DNA of 64,000 nt from Buddleja alternifolia (taxonomy: Eukaryota; Streptophyta; Magnoliopsida; Lamiales; Scrophulariaceae), in contig CM033393.1 of the NCBI GenBank assembly GCA_019426215.1, positions 48,610,645 to 48,674,644 of the forward strand, given 5' to 3'. This document shows positions 1 to 11,575 of the stretch, one piece after another. The notes under the pieces were generated by a model. It was not told where the DNA came from and searched no databases. It saw only the letters and a program-made list of their open reading frames with translations. Numbering within the stretch: position 1 is the stretch's first letter; every line of letters starts with the position of its first letter. The position numbers and the translations under genes are program-made.

Positions 1-87
1 GCCAATATCTAAAATGTAGTTTTGAAATTGCCAGTTTTAATGGAATAATTATTTGGCCTTGTACAGAAACGTAAAAGTAATATACAT

Positions 88-159
88 GGAGATGCGGGGG
101 ATCGAACCCCGTGCCTCTCGCATGCAAAGCGAGCGCTCTACCATTTGAGCTACATCCCC
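88..159 (-). tRNA. tRNA-Ala, anticodon UGC
   Basis: Read on the minus strand, this 72-base segment folds as a full cloverleaf. The 7-bp acceptor stem contains the G3:U70 wobble pair that identifies alanine tRNAs. The anticodon stem CTCGC/GCGAG closes a TTTGCAT loop with anticodon TGC (plus-strand bases 124-126). The T arm contains GGTTCGATCCC. There is no intron and no encoded CCA. A run of four T on the minus strand about 12 bases past the 3' end (plus-strand 73-76) could serve as the Pol III terminator. It is a nuclear-type, single, isolated tRNA gene. Confidence 0.96.
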
Positions 160-2900
160 TGTTGATGTTCCTCAATACTTGTTTATATATGAAATGTATC
201 CTACCCCTCTTCATCTTTTTGTCATACGGCAATTTCTAATAGTTCTTCTTAAACGTATCTTTTTCAATATTAAAGTTTTAAAATGAACCATATTACTAAT
301 TTCAAAACGTTTAATACCTACTAACGACTGTGGTAGTAGTACAAACAATTTGCGATACAATGATCTAGTTTACGTACCTACATGTTTTGATACCTACTAA
401 AAACTTCGGTTTATGAAAAAATTAAAAGATTATCACATTCGTAAAAACATGAAGCAAATAATTATATCTTCTCTCTTGTCTCAAATTGATCATCGAATTC
501 GTACATTTCATCATATTATCAACAAACATAAAAACAAAATTACTAATATTGGACCAAGTTATATATATCAAATTATTAACCTTGGATAACGATGGTTTGT
601 AGTTGCTTATAACCTTTAAATAATATTATTTATGTAACCCATCAAATAAATAATAAATTTTACAACTCTGCGAGAGTAAGACATGAGAGTAAACCAACAA
701 ATCATCTGCAATATTTTTAATAAAATACATTACCTAAAAAAAATCCTTACTCATAATCATAACTTTCTTTTGAATATGAGTTGACGGTGATTTGGTCACT
801 AAAATAAGAAAAGAAACATTAAAAGGCTGGATTTGCCACATCATTTAAACATGCAATATTCCAGAAGGTGTCAAAACAATCACTTTCTTTTTAGAAAATC
901 AAGAAAATGTGTGCTAATTTTAATGTACTATATAATTTTTACTCGATCTCGTTATTATGTAAATTATTGTGAAATGAGCAATCTCAGTGTCTGTGCCCAT
1001 TTCTAACCTAAATATATGACAAAATGTTGAGCCAAAGATCAAGTGAAAGCATGTGACAAGTTCTATATATATTTGTCATAAATAACAAACTTTTTTCCCC
1101 TATAGAGGAAAAGGGAAGAAAAGAGAGAGGGAAATTCAAAGTAGCTACTTGTATAACATAGGTCTGCAAAGGGGTCCTTAGTTGAATAAAAGTTTGGCAT
1201 AAAGATTCTTGAAGTTGAACATATTCTGAGATAAAAATGTATTGACACTCAAAAGTAGAAACAAAAAAAAATCTTAGAATTTAAAGTCAAACCACACTTG
1301 TAATTATAAATCGAACACATTCATCTTATGATACATTCACATAAAAATGATAAGTTTTACTTTTCATTGATGTTCAAACTCGTTATAATCAAATGAAAAG
1401 TTAGATAACTCACCACTAGACCATCGTACAAGTGATCAATCATATTTTCTAATATGTTTTCGACAATGTTGTGCCACGAGGCTCAAGGCTTTTTTTGTGG
1501 GTTTTCATAATAGAAGTACTAAACCAAAAATATGCTATTTAATCAAAATAAAATAAAATAAGGTAAAATGAATAATGGGGATCTTAATATTCACTAAACC
1601 ATTCTCAGTGAGTATAAACAGCTCTAAGTTTGGGCTTGGTTTAAATGGGCCAGCCCAATCTATGATAAGATATGAAATTGAAACATCAACACAATAAACA
1701 ATCATAATATATCACAGACTCACAGTTCAAATGGAAAAAGGAAAATTAATCACACACATTATAAGCTCCTTTGTAAGTATTTAATTAAAATTATTTCAGA
1801 ACCTATTTACAAAAACTTGGTATAGACATTGAAACTTGATTTACTTGCGAGTGTTTGTGCAACAAATTGTATGTAAAAATTAAAATGATAGTATGCGATA
1901 TGACCATGTTAATCGTATGAATTTATATTATAATCAAGTCTTGATTAAAATCGGAAAATAAAAATAAAAAGCTGAAATTTTTTATTTGATACAACTGGAT
2001 TGATATTTACTCCATCATTATTGATATTTAAAATGACTTATATCCGTAAAAAGAAATAAAATACGTTTCCGTGTTAATTAATGCTAAATATTGTGTAAGA
2101 TTTAATACTTAAAAATTACATGATCACATTTATACTATGTTGTGATTGTAAAGACATTTGATACTCTAAATATAAATCGTGATGATCTACCATGGTATAT
2201 AATATATTTAACAACATAAACAAACCATACTCATAAAAATTCAAATACAACAATTAATGTTTTACGAATCATAATATTGTTCAATTTCAAAACTCTTCAA
2301 AAAAATATTAATCAATTATTTTGAAAATCATTCATATTAAATCAGTATTTGCATGATCAATTTACGCAAAATTGGACCAAACTTACCCTAAATCGTAAAA
2401 CTAAACCAACCCTTAACAACAACTTTAGTAATAATTATCAACATGATGTTGCTTAAGCTAAAAATGGGGCGGGAAAAGAAATACCACATGCACGTAACAT
2501 TTTAAAAAAATAAATTTCCACACACTAAAAGAAAAAGTGTCACTATTTTTTCTCTCCAAAATAAATAAATCGTGAGGAAGCAAATGGAACAACAATGCAC
2601 CGCCCACGCGCTGAGCTCCAGCGCGTGGTTGAGACTTTTATCCTTTCCACACCGATCTTCTTGTCCACACCCAGGCGCGTAAGCATTCTGCATTCGATCC
2701 TCACCGTCGACCACGTTAAATATCCCAAGCAACGGCTGATATTTGACCTTAATCGTACACTCCATTATACGCCGACGACTCTCAGGTTCGGAAATCCAAG
2801 GCGTAACTCCTGACCTAAGGCTCGGAACCGAACCTAAGACAATTTTGCAATTTATTTTTTTAATTTTCTCATTTTGATGGCTTTATTATCTGAGTGCCTG
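160..2900. other. AT-rich intergenic region
   Basis: No convincing coding exon is seen here. Short open frames lack similarity to any family I recognise. Near the right end, shortly before the next gene, are an E2F-like GGCGGGAAA (2468-2476) and a GC-rich inverted repeat at 2604-2628 with a 10-bp stem (CCACGCGCTG) and a 5-base loop. Both may belong to that gene's promoter, but this is weak evidence. Confidence 0.5.
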
Positions 2901-2934
2901 TCTGAAAAAACAAAAAACCACCCCTCACTATTTA

Positions 2935-3099
2935 TAGAGAGAGAAAGTAAGCAGTGAACAGTGAAGGACCTATACATACATATTTATATATATGTATTGT
3001 TAGAGAGAGAAAGTGAGAAGCTAATCCGATAATTAGAGCTGAAGCCGAAGCAAATTGCACTGTTTGATCTCCATTTCACCAGTTACTTCACATTTCAAG
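2935..3099 (+). other. Probable 5' untranslated exon of the Q/S-rich protein gene
   Basis: A stretch rich in GAGAGA and TATATA ends in a strong donor, TTTCAAG|GTAAGTT, at 3100. It is followed by a T-rich intron-like region reaching at least to the TTTGACAG at about 3818. The 5' end is not defined by the sequence; it is set here near the GA-rich leader. No ATG in this exon opens a long frame, so it is treated as leader. Confidence 0.45.
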
Positions 3100-4097
3100 G
3101 TAAGTTGAGGTAGAATATATATATATATATATACATACACAAATACGTACACTCTTAACCACTCTCAATTATTTAGCTCAGATCACACTCTGCACGCGCA
3201 AAGTCACAATATTTGCTGCTTTTCTTGCTTGTACATATGGCTCAGAGTTGAAGATTTTTCAGCTTTATGGAATGTTTGAGTTTTACTATCTGTAATTGGA
3301 GCTATGATTGTCTGTCTTTTGCCCTTAATTTGGTTGAAATGCAGCTGGAATTGATTTTATTGAGGATTTTGTTCCTTTTTTTGAGGTATTTGTAGGAGTT
3401 TGGTGGCATGCAGGAGTCTCTTAGGGTTTCTTTTGGTTGATTGGATTTTGCCCTAAAAGTCTTGCTTGTGCATGGTTAATTCTGTGGTTGTAATTGGTTC
3501 TGGAAAACTTGAAGCTAAAATTGGTTGAATTTTGCTGGTGGTGAGTTATTTTTTTTATAGCTTTCAATTGGTAATAATTGGTTATTAATGGTTATTTACT
3601 TGTTACATTTTCTTTAACGATGAGTCTCTTGTAAGGAAATCGAAGATTATACTGAGATTTTGCAGTTTGATCAATCTATTTGACTACTTTGGTTTGGCAT
3701 TTTGGGGCTCATTTTTTTGCTTATTGTATCTATTTCAGTAAGTCTCATGCTACGTTTAATTTTCTAGTGAAATTGTCTTATCATATTAAATGGTTATTCT
3801 CTCTTCATGTTTTGACAGAGATATCCTTCTTTAGGTGAGAGCATTTATTATACGGTTTGGTTTGCGAAGGGAGTTAATTGCTCGAAGATTCAGCATGATC
3901 TGATTAAAGTTGAGGGGTTTTCATGTTTGGATGACATCTGGACTATATCTTTTCTAGTCAACGATTTTACTTAGATTATCGAGTGGTTTGTTTGTGTTAG
4001 TATATTCCCTTTTGGGCGCAGTACCTTCTTTAGGACCAACCCACCGGGAATCCAACAACCTCGCTCTAGTCAGTAGTCGAGAATTATTGATGTACAG

Positions 4098-7000
4098 ATG
4101 TTGCAGCGCCAAATTATGTTTAAACAACTGCAGGAACTGCAGCGGAGGCAACAGCTCCAGGAGTTGGGTGATCCCAGAAATCAAGATTATATGAATCAAC
4201 TTTCATCATTGAAACAAGCTTCCGGGGTCCAGTTTCCCTCTACGATTAACGGTACACCTGTTAATGATTCACAAATGTTAATGCTTGGTAACATGCAAAT
4301 GATGCAACATGGTGGATCCACCGTTTTTCAAGGGTTGCCCAATGGAGTGGGTTTTTCACAAAGTCATAATCATGGAGTCGGCCTGTCACAGCCACAGTAT
4401 GACTTATATGGAACTCCAAACACTGATAAGAATTTAAATCAATATTCTCACCTCCAAGGCCCGTCTAATCATTCTGGTAATCTGTTGGGCAAGAACAATA
4501 ATAGCCCTTTGAGAATGTCTCCCGTGCATCCATCTGCCTTTGCTAGCTCCTTTAGCATGCCAGATGGGTCATTGCTACCGGGTCAAGTGTTTCAGGAGAA
4601 GAATTTGTTTGGGCAAGTTCCTGCAGAAAGTTTTAATAGCGACATTTTATCTCACAGCTACTCCGAGCAAGGTATGGTCCAGCCTGATGCTTCTTTAGAT
4701 CCACTGGAACAGAAAATCTTGTACAATACAGATGATAACAGCTGGGAATCATCATTTAGCAGAAATAGCAAGATGGGCAGTGGAGGTTTTGACAGTACAG
4801 TGGAAAACCCGTCTTTCTTGGATTCCATTCAAAGTGGTAGCTGGAGTGCTCTTATGCAGTCTGCTGTAGCGGAAACTTCTAGCAGTGATACCGGGATACA
4901 AGAAGAGTGGAGTGGGTTGAGCTTCCAGAACCCAGAACCATCAATGGACAATCAGCCCTCGAATTTCATTATTAATAATGAAAAGCCGCAAAATAATTGG
5001 GTTGATAGAAACTCGCAACATGTATCCTCTCCAAGTTCAAAGCCTGAGCATTTGGTCCACAACTCCAATATGAACTGCAATTTCCCTGGTTTTCAATCTG
5101 AGCCTTCTCGTGACTCGAGACAGCAGTCTCCTAGAAACACGAGCCAATTGACTGATTATAACTCTCAACAGAAGCATCCCACAGGAGGGAGTCATCTGGT
5201 TCAAACATCTTTATCTACATCTAATACTTGGCCTGGTCAATATAAAGGGCATTTAGAAGATGACAACCGGTTCCACAATAACTTCTCAGGTAATAATGAA
5301 CCATATCTTGAATAAAAAGAAATTTTACATGAGAATCAAGATATTGATTTCTAGGGAGAATCTAATGAGGGTTTCACTCTTTTAATCTTATGCAGGTCAT
5401 GAAGTGAGAGGTAATTTATGGCTTCATGGAAGTACTTCAAATCCTGTGGCTGGTGGTATTCAAAAGCCATTTGATCAGGTTGATCAGAAGTTATTTTTCC
5501 CTGCTAGATTTCTATATTTTTAATTCATTACATCCGAATCATTTCATATGAACTATATGGTGTCTTATGTTTTCTGTATAATACATGTCAATGTTTGAAT
5601 GGCCATGGCAAAAAGATGCCTTTGGTGTTCTGAGGTCCATATATTTCTAATTATGGAACTAATGTAGTCTTTCTGAAAAGAATTATAATACATTAACACC
5701 AAATTAAGTTCATGTTTTTGAGGTGACTTTTCTTTTCCCACTGAAAAGTTAGTAATTCATAACTCTGTTATAATCTTCATTACAGGGGAACCAGCTGAAT
5801 ATTCACAGGTATTCAACAGAATCAGGGAGGATGGCTCCTGGAAACAATGTTGAACGCATGCCATCTCTGTTAAGTGCTTCTTCAGATATCCATGGTCAAA
5901 ATGTGACTTCTCAAAGGTAGTCATTGTATACATGATGCTGAAATTTCGTACATTGCTTCTCCAAGTATAAAAAGACCTCAGATCATTCAAAAGTTATACT
6001 CTCTTTTTTTTCTTGTAACATGTATTTCTTAGTGTGCTTTGGTTAACGTGCATCTTACTTCTGTTGACTTGCTTTCCCCTGATGACTTCTTATGTTGCAG
6101 CGAGAGTATGCTTGAGCTGCTTAACAAGGATGACATATCTGACCAACATACGCCTGGAATGCAATCGAACTCAACTCTCAATGAATTGTCTCTGACTGAA
6201 ACTTCTGTTGCATCATTTGCTAAACCATGCAAGACGCCTCCCACATCGCAAGGTTTTGGCTTTAGGGTGGGCCCTGCAGATCCCAGGACTCCACAACCGT
6301 ACTCATTTTTCCCATCTTTGTCAATGGTGGGTAGCAAACACAATCTTTTATGTAAATCTTTAGCTTTAGAAGCGGCCACCAAGATGGCAACAATTTTCTA
6401 TTTGATTTTTCAGTATATGAATATAAATAGGTTCTTTACAGGGTAATTTTATGCCAGACCGAGTCTGATGGTCCGAATGTGCATTTTGTGTCTATCTCTG
6501 TGTGTGGGGACCGCACACAATACATCATACTCAGTGAGAGATATAGACACTAGGACCATTGGTCTCGGTCTAGAGTTTCCGTTCTTTACATGTCCTGAAT
6601 AATGATGTTAACCTTCTGCATGCAGGAGAACTCAAACGCATCTCCTCTTCCAAGTCATGATGTGAATAATTATATCAAAAATCATCATCCAGCTCCACCA
6701 GTACCGACTACTAAATTCCCAGTATATAGTGCCACCACCTCCCAAGTTCAGCATGTGGGATCCACACAATGGCCTGATATCACCACTCAGCAAGATGTGT
6801 CTTCCCCAAAACCTTTCAAGTTCTCGTCCAATTTGTTTCGGTCCCATGATTCAGCTTCTAGCAGTTTAGAGACTAGTTCAGGAGCTCCAAATGAGCAACT
6901 CAACCAGAATTCTTTCAAAAACGAACATAATGTACAAGGTTTTGGTGCGTATTCAGGGGCATCAGAAAAAGAAAGTTCCTTTCATGATGGTTCATTGGTG

Positions 7001-8953
7001 ACTCACACACACCAGCAGCCCTCTAACCAAACGGATCAGAGATACAATGAATCACCTGCTGTTCCTGCTAGAGATATGAGAGCTTTTAGCCATTCATTAA
7101 ATCAAAATCAGTCTATGCACCAAGTGCAGTCTCCAAGAAATGCTGAAAATCATGGTGGTAAGAGGTCGCCACTAAAATATGATAGTGTTAATTACCAGCA
7201 GGCGATTGCCAATGCAAGAGAGCTCTTCCTGAGTGGACAGAAGGCAGTTACCAACGATAAAGCTAAAGGCGACCTCGATGCAGTAGCCCACATCAGCAAT
7301 GAAGCTTCTAATGTAACATATCAGTCACAGATCAGTATGCAAATGGCTCCATCCTGGTTTAAGCATTACGAAACCTTGAAAAATGGCCAAGGGTTACCAA
7401 TATATGATCCAAGAACTGCAGTTAATGCAGCACAAACATTTTCTGGAATAACCATTGGAAACTTGCAGGAGAATAGTTTGATCAGATATGGGAATTCTGC
7501 TAATGCCAATCAAGGAAGTGGTGTATGGCCATCGTCAACTGCAACCTTGATAGAAAGTAAAAACTTATCATCCCCTAGTATGTTGCCTTCAGATACCAAT
7601 TACCAAACTTGGGCTGTTTCAATACCAAAAAAGCGTAAAATTGTTGCGTTTGAGATGGTACCCTGGCACAAAGAAGTTAATCATGAACCATTGAGGCTTC
7701 AACATATGAGGTCTGTAAATCTGAAGCTATTTCAGATCAGATGATTCGATTGTTCTTTTACTATTCTTAATACTGTTGGTATTTTTTGTTTTATCCTATA
7801 GTCGCCAGACCTTCCTCTTTATTTAATCATATTTTGGAAGTGGTTAATGTTATGTCCATTATCTAATATCCCCTTTGCTCAATCTTTTTTCTATTGGCAG
7901 CATTGCCGAGTTAGAATGGGTGCTAGCTTCAAATAGAAGGCAAGAAGAGGTGAGGCAGGTCACTTTACGTATACAATTTTGCTATAAAAAAATTCAAATT
8001 TTTTTTTTAGGATTAAAACTGTTCATCATGCCATTCTTTGTATCAGGTTAAAAATGAGACTGAAACTGTTGAAGATGTACTCCCAGTTGTTAGAGCAAAA
8101 AGACGGCTTACTTTTACAACACAGCTTATGCAGCAGGTCTTTCGACCTCCACCAGCAGTTATTCTCTTCGCTGATGCTAGTACAAACTGTGATTATGTGG
8201 CATATTCTGCTTCCAGATTAGCATTAGGGGATGCATGCAACCTGACTCATAAACCACCATCTGACACAAATAATGTGTAAGAGTTGCTATTAAATTTTCA
8301 CAGCTGATTAAAAAATATTATGAGGTTCTATTTTCTGAATACCGGTTTTTCTTGTTTAAAATGTATTCAGTTCCCCTGACAAGTTAAAGACTTTGAGGAG
8401 AATAAGTGATTGTGATTTCTCAAAAGTTGTAGAAGGCTTAATTAGTCGAGTAAAGAAGCTTGAAGGTGATTTATCAAGGTAAGAATATGCATCTATAAAC
8501 ATTTCTAATCATAAAATTAGCATTGCTATTGATCAACCATGCAAGAATTTAAAAAGCCTATTGTCTTTAAGCTTAGCCTTTTTGCAAACATTTGTTATTT
8601 ATAAAATAGCATTGGTATAGGTTAACCATACAAGAATTTAAAAAGCCTATTGTCTTTAAGCTAGCCTTTTTGCCTTAATATTTTTTAAGGGAAAGCAATG
8701 ATTATGAATTTGATGGTGCAGATTGGACCGAACCTTATCAATTGTAGACATCAAAGTGGAAGCTCAGGATTTGGAGAAGTTCTCTACAATCAATCGTTTT
8801 GCAAAGTTCCACATCAAGTCCCAATCAAACACAATTGATCCCACATCCTCTTCTGGCCCATCAACTGCTCCTAAGATTTTACCCCAGAAATATGTAACAG
8901 GAGTTCCAATGCCTAAGATAGTACCAGAAGGGACAGACTGTCTTTCCTTGTGA
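4098..8953 (+). CDS. Gln/Ser/Asn-rich nuclear protein of the plant dentin-sialophosphoprotein-like family
   Basis: Nine exons can be joined by GT-AG sites: 4098-5289, 5396-5478, 5786-5916, 6101-6326, 6626-7710, 7901-7949, 8047-8276, 8371-8478 and 8722-8953. They total 3336 bases, so 1111 residues with the frame kept throughout. The N-terminus is a short Gln-rich helix (IMFKQLQELQ). A long low-complexity Ser/Asn/Gln region follows, with a basic KKRK patch near residue 880. A conserved C-terminal block holds RAKRRLTFTTQLMQQ (about residue 940) and a QDLEKFSTINRFAKFH segment near the end. I recognise the pattern of Arabidopsis At5g07940/At5g07980-type proteins of unknown biochemical function; nuclear location is inferred. 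It is shorter than those relatives because about 180 N-terminal residues are missing. Codons just upstream look like further family sequence but are cut by a TAG at 4074-4076, so the start at 4098 is the first usable ATG. Confidence 0.8.
6441..6580. mobile_element. Mutator-type MITE in intron 4 of the Q/S-rich gene
   Basis: A 140-bp hairpin element is flanked by exact 10-bp direct repeats GTTCTTTACA (6431-6440 and 6581-6590), the target-site duplication. The two halves are inverted copies: AGACCGAG...ATGGTCC and GTGTCTAT on the left match GGACCAT...CTCGGTCT and ATAGACAC on the right. The left end reads GGGTAATTTT. TSD length and ends fit Mutator-like MITEs. It lies wholly within the intron and does not touch the splice sites. 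Confidence 0.8.
8519..8674. repeat. Two-copy tandem duplication in the last intron
   Basis: A segment of about 67 bases starting AGCATTG at 8519 is repeated at 8609. Both copies hold CAAGAATTTAAAAAGCCTAT and CTTTTTGC. The copies differ at a few sites and the period is 90 bases. The duplication is confined to the intron between exons 8 and 9. Confidence 0.8.
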
Positions 8954-9198
8954 TCATATATAAATCGAAGGGAAGAAAATGATCCACAACATCAATGCAG
9001 GTTAGGTCAGGTGATCTTCTCGAATTTAAGGGGTGCACCCTTCTTCATTTTTGAGGTAGTATATATGTTGGTCTGTGTATATGTGCATGATAATGTTAGT
9101 AGGATTTAGGAGCAGGCCATTTTCTTACCTTTTACGCATTAATTAGACGACTTGTATGAATTCACTCTACTATATATCACTAATCTTTTGGTACAAGA

Positions 9199-9212
9199 CC
9201 CCCCCCCCCCCC
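9199..9212. repeat. C14 homopolymer in the 3' flank of the Q/S-rich gene
   Basis: Fourteen consecutive C, then TCCCC. It lies about 250 bases past the stop codon and may fall within the 3' UTR. Confidence 0.9.
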
Positions 9213-9937
9213 TCCCCTCTTAGTAGTCGTTAACGTTCTGTTTGAATTTGGTGATGTATTTATGTTTGTTTCCACATCACATGTATGTTGTTTGACTGAG
9301 TATTTTATTGTGTCCCTATAAAATAAATATGTAAGGGATACCTTAGAAGCTTCTGAGACCCTTTCCAGTTGTGTTTATTTTATTCTGAGATGTACGAGGT
9401 TGTTTCCAGACAAGGATTTTGTGGCCCACAAACCAAAGACTTGTCAGCAACAAGACAAGAGTAGTTCACAGAAAAAGTTGGAATTCTCTGTAGTACTAGA
9501 TTTTTCCTGCCTTTAAATCTTTTGCCATTCATTCATTAAAAGATACTGAATGTCAGGGGTGCTGACAGGTCAGCAAAAAAACAAGATCGTGCGGCTATAA
9601 ATAATTAACAGACACATTTGCCTACCATGTCAGCATCAGAAAAGTACAGAATTAGTGTCTGATTTAATCATGAGTGAGAAAGGGATGTGAGAGAAAAGAA
9701 AAAAGATAAAAGCTTTTGGCACCAAAATTGCCAGGCCCAGGTATCAATTTTGTCCACTGGAAGGTGCAGAACAAACAAGAGAACAAAATCTTGGTCAATT
9801 TGGAATACTTGGGATTGGTGGGTCTTGGCCAATAGAACGTTGTTTGATTTTGAAACATATATCAACACTAAATACTTCGTGGGCCCCAAAAACTCCCCAT
9901 GTTTTATAGTTTAATACATATATTTGGGGTTTGGGGT
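9213..9937. other. 3' flank and intergenic sequence
   Basis: No gene is recognised. Overlapping short frames on both strands at 9664-9914 show no family features. Confidence 0.5.
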
Positions 9938-9962
9938 GGGGGGGGGGGGGGGGGGGGGGGGG
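9926..9962 (+). repeat. G25 tract with adjacent G-runs (G-quadruplex potential)
   Basis: Two G4 runs separated by TTT (from 9926) and a T lead into an uninterrupted run of 25 G (9938-9962). The arrangement satisfies the G-quadruplex pattern on the plus strand. Homopolymers of this length are unstable and prone to sequencing error, so the exact length is uncertain. Confidence 0.85.
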
Positions 9963-10114
9963 TGTTATGGGTTTGGGCTTTACCGTAGTGGGTATTGTTT
10001 GTGACTTCCATAATATTAGTGATTGTTTGAGTCTTCGAATTTGAAACCTTCTAGTAGTAGTTGAGGATCCAGTGTGTTTTGGACACATTTTCAGACCTTT
10101 TATTTTGTGCAGAC

Positions 10115-10373
10115 ACTCCTGTTATCAGAAAGATTAATGGAGCATAGGCTTAAGCCCGATTATATAACCGTGGAAGCCCATAATTTTGAGACGATAGTCC
10201 GCATAAGGGATTTTCTACGATGGCAAGTCACAATTGATCACGTGCCAAGAGAGGCTAACCAAGTAGCAAATCACCTTGCTAAATCTGGAAGATCGCGAGA
10301 TATGGATATTATCCAAGCACCAAACACTAATTTGCACGAACTCTATGAACAAGATCTGCTAGAAGTTAAATGA
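10115..10373 (+). mobile_element. RNase H-domain fragment of a non-LTR retroelement
   Basis: The open frame holds the C-terminal part of an RNase H-like (RVT_3) domain: IRDFLRRW-like helix, then VTIDHVPREANQVANHLAKSG-type motif, the usual end of plant LINE-associated RNase H domains. The catalytic Asp/Glu residues of the N-terminal half are absent and no reverse transcriptase precedes it, so this is a relic. It could also be a domesticated single-domain protein, but there is no upstream start or promoter to support that. Confidence 0.65.
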
Positions 10374-11369
10374 ATTAGAGTTATGATTATCAATTCGAGT
10401 CTGTCGGACTAGTTGATTAGGGTATTCCTTTCATTCAGATTCAAAAATAAATAAAAAATAGTATACTATCAATCAAAGTAAATAAATAATAATAAATGAA
10501 CATAACAAGCTTTTTAGGCACGTATCTCATTGTTTGTTTGTTTTTTTCAAATCTTCAAGTCGTAATCGAGATCAATACTGGCCAAAAGAAACAAATATAC
10601 AAAGATAAAAAATAAAAATAAAAAGAAAAAGAAAAGAAAAGCAAACATCATATTAATCCAAAGTTATTGAAACAAGAAAAGGTGGCCCATTTATTAAAAC
10701 AAGAAAAGGTGACCCATTGCTTTCACATGTTGGCCGAAGAAAAGATAATGTATATATGTATTGGTGCATATAGTTGCAAGTTACAATTCCACAACACAAA
10801 TGACCAAATGCAGCTTTACATACAACTATACTTCCAAAATTTTCAACATCAGCACCACACAATTTGATATATCAACGAATTAAACAGAACCTGTAAAAGT
10901 TACATGTAGCGATTACGCCGTTACAAACAACGGAGATCAAATGTAATTGAAGTTGAGTATCCATCCAAGAACAATTATGTAGCCAACTAAACCACCTAAG
11001 ACTCCGAATTCCAGTATTAACGCTGGTTATTCCTGGAACCTCATGTGGACTCTGAGTCCTGAGAAATTACAAGTCCTCCTTGTGGTGGGATACAGTTAGG
11101 GTCCATCATATAAGATGATTTGTGATATTTCCAAAACGTAGAGTCTAGGAACTCATAAGAATCACATTAGTATCCTAAGTTCATAACCCTTGAGCTAATG
11201 ACAAAATCTTCAATTTAATGCTCCTTAGCAATTGGACTGCTAGGACTGTTAAAGGGTGGTTAAATACCCTACCCAGGCCCGAAAGTATGTCAACGTGTAG
11301 ATGCCCCGACCCGATCAATGGGCTGACCCAAATCTAGCCCACGGGCCTGGGTATCGGTAAAAGCCACCG
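10374..11369. other. Intergenic sequence upstream of the UGT array
   Basis: AT-rich. Low-complexity A-rich runs occur around 10440-10640, and an AACAAGAAAAGGTG-type unit is duplicated near 10670-10710. No coding exon is seen. Confidence 0.5.
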
Positions 11370-11377
11370 ATTGACAG

Positions 11378-11504
11378 GGGAAAATGCTTGTATTGACCGG
11401 TTTTTTATAGACCGAATGGTCAAATCAAACCATATCACCATCCACTACTATGCAAAGGTTACATGGTTTGATCTGGACCGTTCCGGTCCATATTAACATT
11501 TCCC
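11378..11504. mobile_element. MITE in the promoter of UGT copy 1
   Basis: A roughly 127-bp inverted-repeat element with ends GGGGAAAATG and CATTTCCC. Its inner arms GACCGG...ATCAAACCAT are mirrored on the right. It is flanked by the direct repeat ATTGACAG(G) (11370-11378 and 11505-11513), an 8-9 bp target-site duplication that fits hAT or Mutator MITEs. It ends only about 30 bases before the TATA-like TATAAAA at 11534. Confidence 0.78.
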
Positions 11505-11533
11505 ATTGACAGGCCTCATGCTTTGGGTGATAC

Positions 11534-11540
11534 TATAAAA
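11534..11540 (+). promoter_or_regulatory. TATA box of UGT copy 1
   Basis: TATAAAA sits 42 bases before the ATG at 11576. Comparable boxes stand at 59 and 55 bases in the other two copies. Confidence 0.5.
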
Positions 11541-11575
11541 GTTCATGTAAAAGTTTGAAGCACAAAGAGAAAACA

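Noticed and set aside
2595..2813. 72-codon open frame upstream of the Q/S-rich gene
   Set aside because: No recognisable domain, and it lies in the likely promoter with a GC-rich palindrome.
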